IMG/VR virus record: IMGVR_UViG_3300031758_011559 | Span: 1 to 21,904 of that record | Direction: 5' to 3' (one strand) | Length of the DNA stretch: 21,904 bases | Source of the DNA: a virus | In this document: piece by piece, positions 20,502 to 21,904 of the stretch | Layout of the letters: the number at the start of each line of letters is the position of its first letter | How positions within the stretch are numbered: position 1 is the first letter of the stretch | Made by a program: the position numbers and the translations under genes | The notes under the pieces: model-generated | Databases searched by the model: none | What the model saw: the letters and a program-made list of their open reading frames with translations, nothing else | Told to the model about the DNA's origin: nothing

Positions 20502-20628
20502 CAGGGGTGTCGGGTTTAACAGAAGGGATTGATTCACGGATGTTTAAATTGTTGTCAGGGATTCTGAGCAAGAACGGCGATCGTAAAGATCGGTCGCTCG
20601 TCCGTGGACGCTCGGCCCGACACCCCTG
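20502..20628 (+). promoter_or_regulatory. Inverted repeat bracketing the portal start codon
   Basis: CAGGGGTGTCGGG (20502-20514) and CCCGACACCCCTG (20616-20628) are perfectly complementary, 13 bp, with a 101-nt loop containing the ribosome site and the first 25 codons of the portal gene. Inside the loop CGATCG/GATCGG form a smaller hairpin near 20578-20592. Could limit or couple portal translation; the role is inferred. Confidence 0.4.
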
Positions 20629-21904
20629 GTCGTTAGTGAGAATGCTGGGGCGCTACGACGCTGCGACCACCACGATCGACAACGTTCGCCACTGGGCAGC
20701 CGCAGACGGACTTTCGGCCAGCGCGGCCAACAGCCCTGAAGTACGCCGCACGCTACGCAACCGTTCGCGTTACGAGGTCGCGAACAACTCTTATGCCCGC
20801 GGTATTTCGCTGACTCTTGCCAACGACTGTGTTGGTACCGGACCTCGATTGCAGATGCTGACTGCGGATGCATTCGCAAACCGCTTTGTTGAGCAAGAGT
20901 TCTTCGCTTGGGCTGATGCGGCTGGCTTGGCAGAAAAGCTACGCACGATGCGGCTCGCTCGCGTTTCCGATGGTGAATCTTTTGGCTTGCTGACCAGTAA
21001 CCCAAGAGTCGACTCTCCGGTTCAACTCGATTTGAAGCTCGTCGAAGCCGAACAAGTCACATCGCCCATCTTGGCACTCGACAGTTATCGCTACCTCGAT
21101 GGCATTCGATTTGATGAGCATGGAAATCCAATCTCTTACGATGTTCTCCGAGGACATCCGGGCGATGACGCTTTCTCGTTGACCGAGAACTATGACACCA
21201 TCGATGCCAGTTCGATCCTTCACTATTTCCGAAGCGATCGGCCAGGGCAGATTCGAGGTATTCCCGACATAACGCCAGCCCTGCCGCTATTTGCACAACT
21301 ACGACGATTCACGCTGGCTGTATTGGCGGCTGCAGAGACAGCGGCAGACTTCGCTGGGATACTCTACACCGATGCGCCGGCAGGTGGCGAAGCCGATGCA
21401 GCCGAACCGTTCGAGCCGATCGAACTGGAGAAGCGAGCGCTCCTAACGATGCCAGGCGGTTGGAAGATGGCTCAGATGCACGCTGAGCAACCGGCGACCA
21501 CGTACGCCGAGTTCAAGCGTGAGATTCTTAACGAAATCGCACGTTGTTTGAACATGCCGTTCAATGTCGCTGCCGGTAATTCGTCGGGTTACAACTACGC
21601 ATCCGGGCGACTCGATCATCAAACCTACTTCAAGTCGATCCGTGTCGAGCAGTCCCAAATAGCTCGCACCATTCTGGATCGCATTCTGTACGCATGGCTG
21701 CGCGAAGCGATTCTCATCGAAGGCTATCTGCCTAACTCGCTTCGCACTCTCGACTCGTCGTTCGAGCATCAATGGTTCTGGGACGGACATGAGCATGTCG
21801 ACCCAGCCAAAGAAGCCAATGCCCAGAAAATCCGCCTCGCCAATCATACGACAACTCTGGCCCATGAATACGCGAGGCAGGGGCGTGATTGGGAGGCGGA
21901 ACTT
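20540..21904 (+). CDS. Phage portal protein, lambda family (5' part)
   Basis: Open from the ATG at 20540 to the end of the window, 455 codons with no stop, so the C-terminus is missing. Characteristic portal segments are present: YDAATTTIDNVRHW (about 38-51), NNSYARGISLTLANDCVGTGPRLQ (about 84-107), and MPFNVAAGNSSGYNYASGRLDHQTYF (about 340-365), the last being the hallmark of lambda gpB-type portals. It forms the dodecameric ring through which DNA enters the head. The start has only AGAAGGGA about 11 nt upstream, and a 13-bp inverted repeat (20502-20514 with 20616-20628) brackets the start codon. Confidence 0.92.
   Translation, partial: MFKLLSGILSKNGDRKDRSLVRGRSARHPWSLVRMLGRYDAATTTIDNVRHWAAADGLSASAANSPEVRRTLRNRSRYEVANNSYARGISLTLANDCVGTGPRLQMLTADAFANRFVEQEFFAWADAAGLAEKLRTMRLARVSDGESFGLLTSNPRVDSPVQLDLKLVEAEQVTSPILALDSYRYLDGIRFDEHGNPISYDVLRGHPGDDAFSLTENYDTIDASSILHYFRSDRPGQIRGIPDITPALPLFAQLRRFTLAVLAAAETAADFAGILYTDAPAGGEADAAEPFEPIELEKRALLTMPGGWKMAQMHAEQPATTYAEFKREILNEIARCLNMPFNVAAGNSSGYNYASGRLDHQTYFKSIRVEQSQIARTILDRILYAWLREAILIEGYLPNSLRTLDSSFEHQWFWDGHEHVDPAKEANAQKIRLANHTTTLAHEYARQGRDWEAEL

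Overview
The window looks like part of a temperate or lytic tailed bacteriophage, or a prophage, of a planctomycete-like host. It carries a sigma-factor-like regulator, a recombination and replication block, a methylase, an array of small accessory genes, and then the start of a lambda-type packaging and head operon (terminase, small protein, portal). No integrase, lysis gene, repressor or attachment site is visible, so prophage versus free phage cannot be decided here. The host guess is inference from protein character: moderate GC, many short proteins starting with weak or variable Shine-Dalgarno sites, a HARE-HTH protein, an amidoligase and a tiny glycine-zipper protein. It was not tested by any search.

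Layout. 1-630: a small minus-strand glycine-zipper gene, then a non-coding control region with a cluster of TGGGAA/TTCCCA half-sites and a long leader hairpin whose loop can pair with the Shine-Dalgarno region of the next gene. 631-12265, plus strand: a sigma-70-like factor; two tiny genes, one a zinc-ribbon protein; then a recombination module (RecB/Cas4-like nuclease with a probable Fe-S cluster, Sak4-like ATPase, DUF669-type single-strand binding protein with an SSB-like tail, ERCC4-type nuclease, RecD2-like helicase); a primase-polymerase/SF3 helicase; a 508-bp non-coding stretch full of nested palindromes that is a good candidate replication origin; a winged-helix protein; a NUMOD4/HNH endonuclease; and a ParB-domain DNA methyltransferase. 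12276-17417, minus strand: eleven small genes. The six rightmost are each preceded, 41-59 bp upstream, by a copy of the same 38-bp repeat, and a diverged seventh copy precedes the 13064 start. Several genes also end in their own terminator-like hairpin. 17692-21904, plus strand: a small protein, terminase large subunit, a gpW-position small protein and a lambda-family portal protein cut by the window end.

How it fits together. The plus-strand genes at the left form a largely overlapping early operon for recombination-dependent DNA replication. A 39-bp composite motif (CGTCAAT, 10 bp, then a 22-bp block) occurs once just after the sigma gene and once just before the gpW-position gene. The simplest reading is a phage promoter class, possibly read by the phage's own sigma factor. 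The minus-strand array looks like a set of separately controlled one-gene or few-gene cassettes, comparable in layout to start-associated repeats of some mycobacteriophages. I regard this array with its phase-locked repeat, the paired promoter motif and the palindromic region beside the primase as the three most interesting items.
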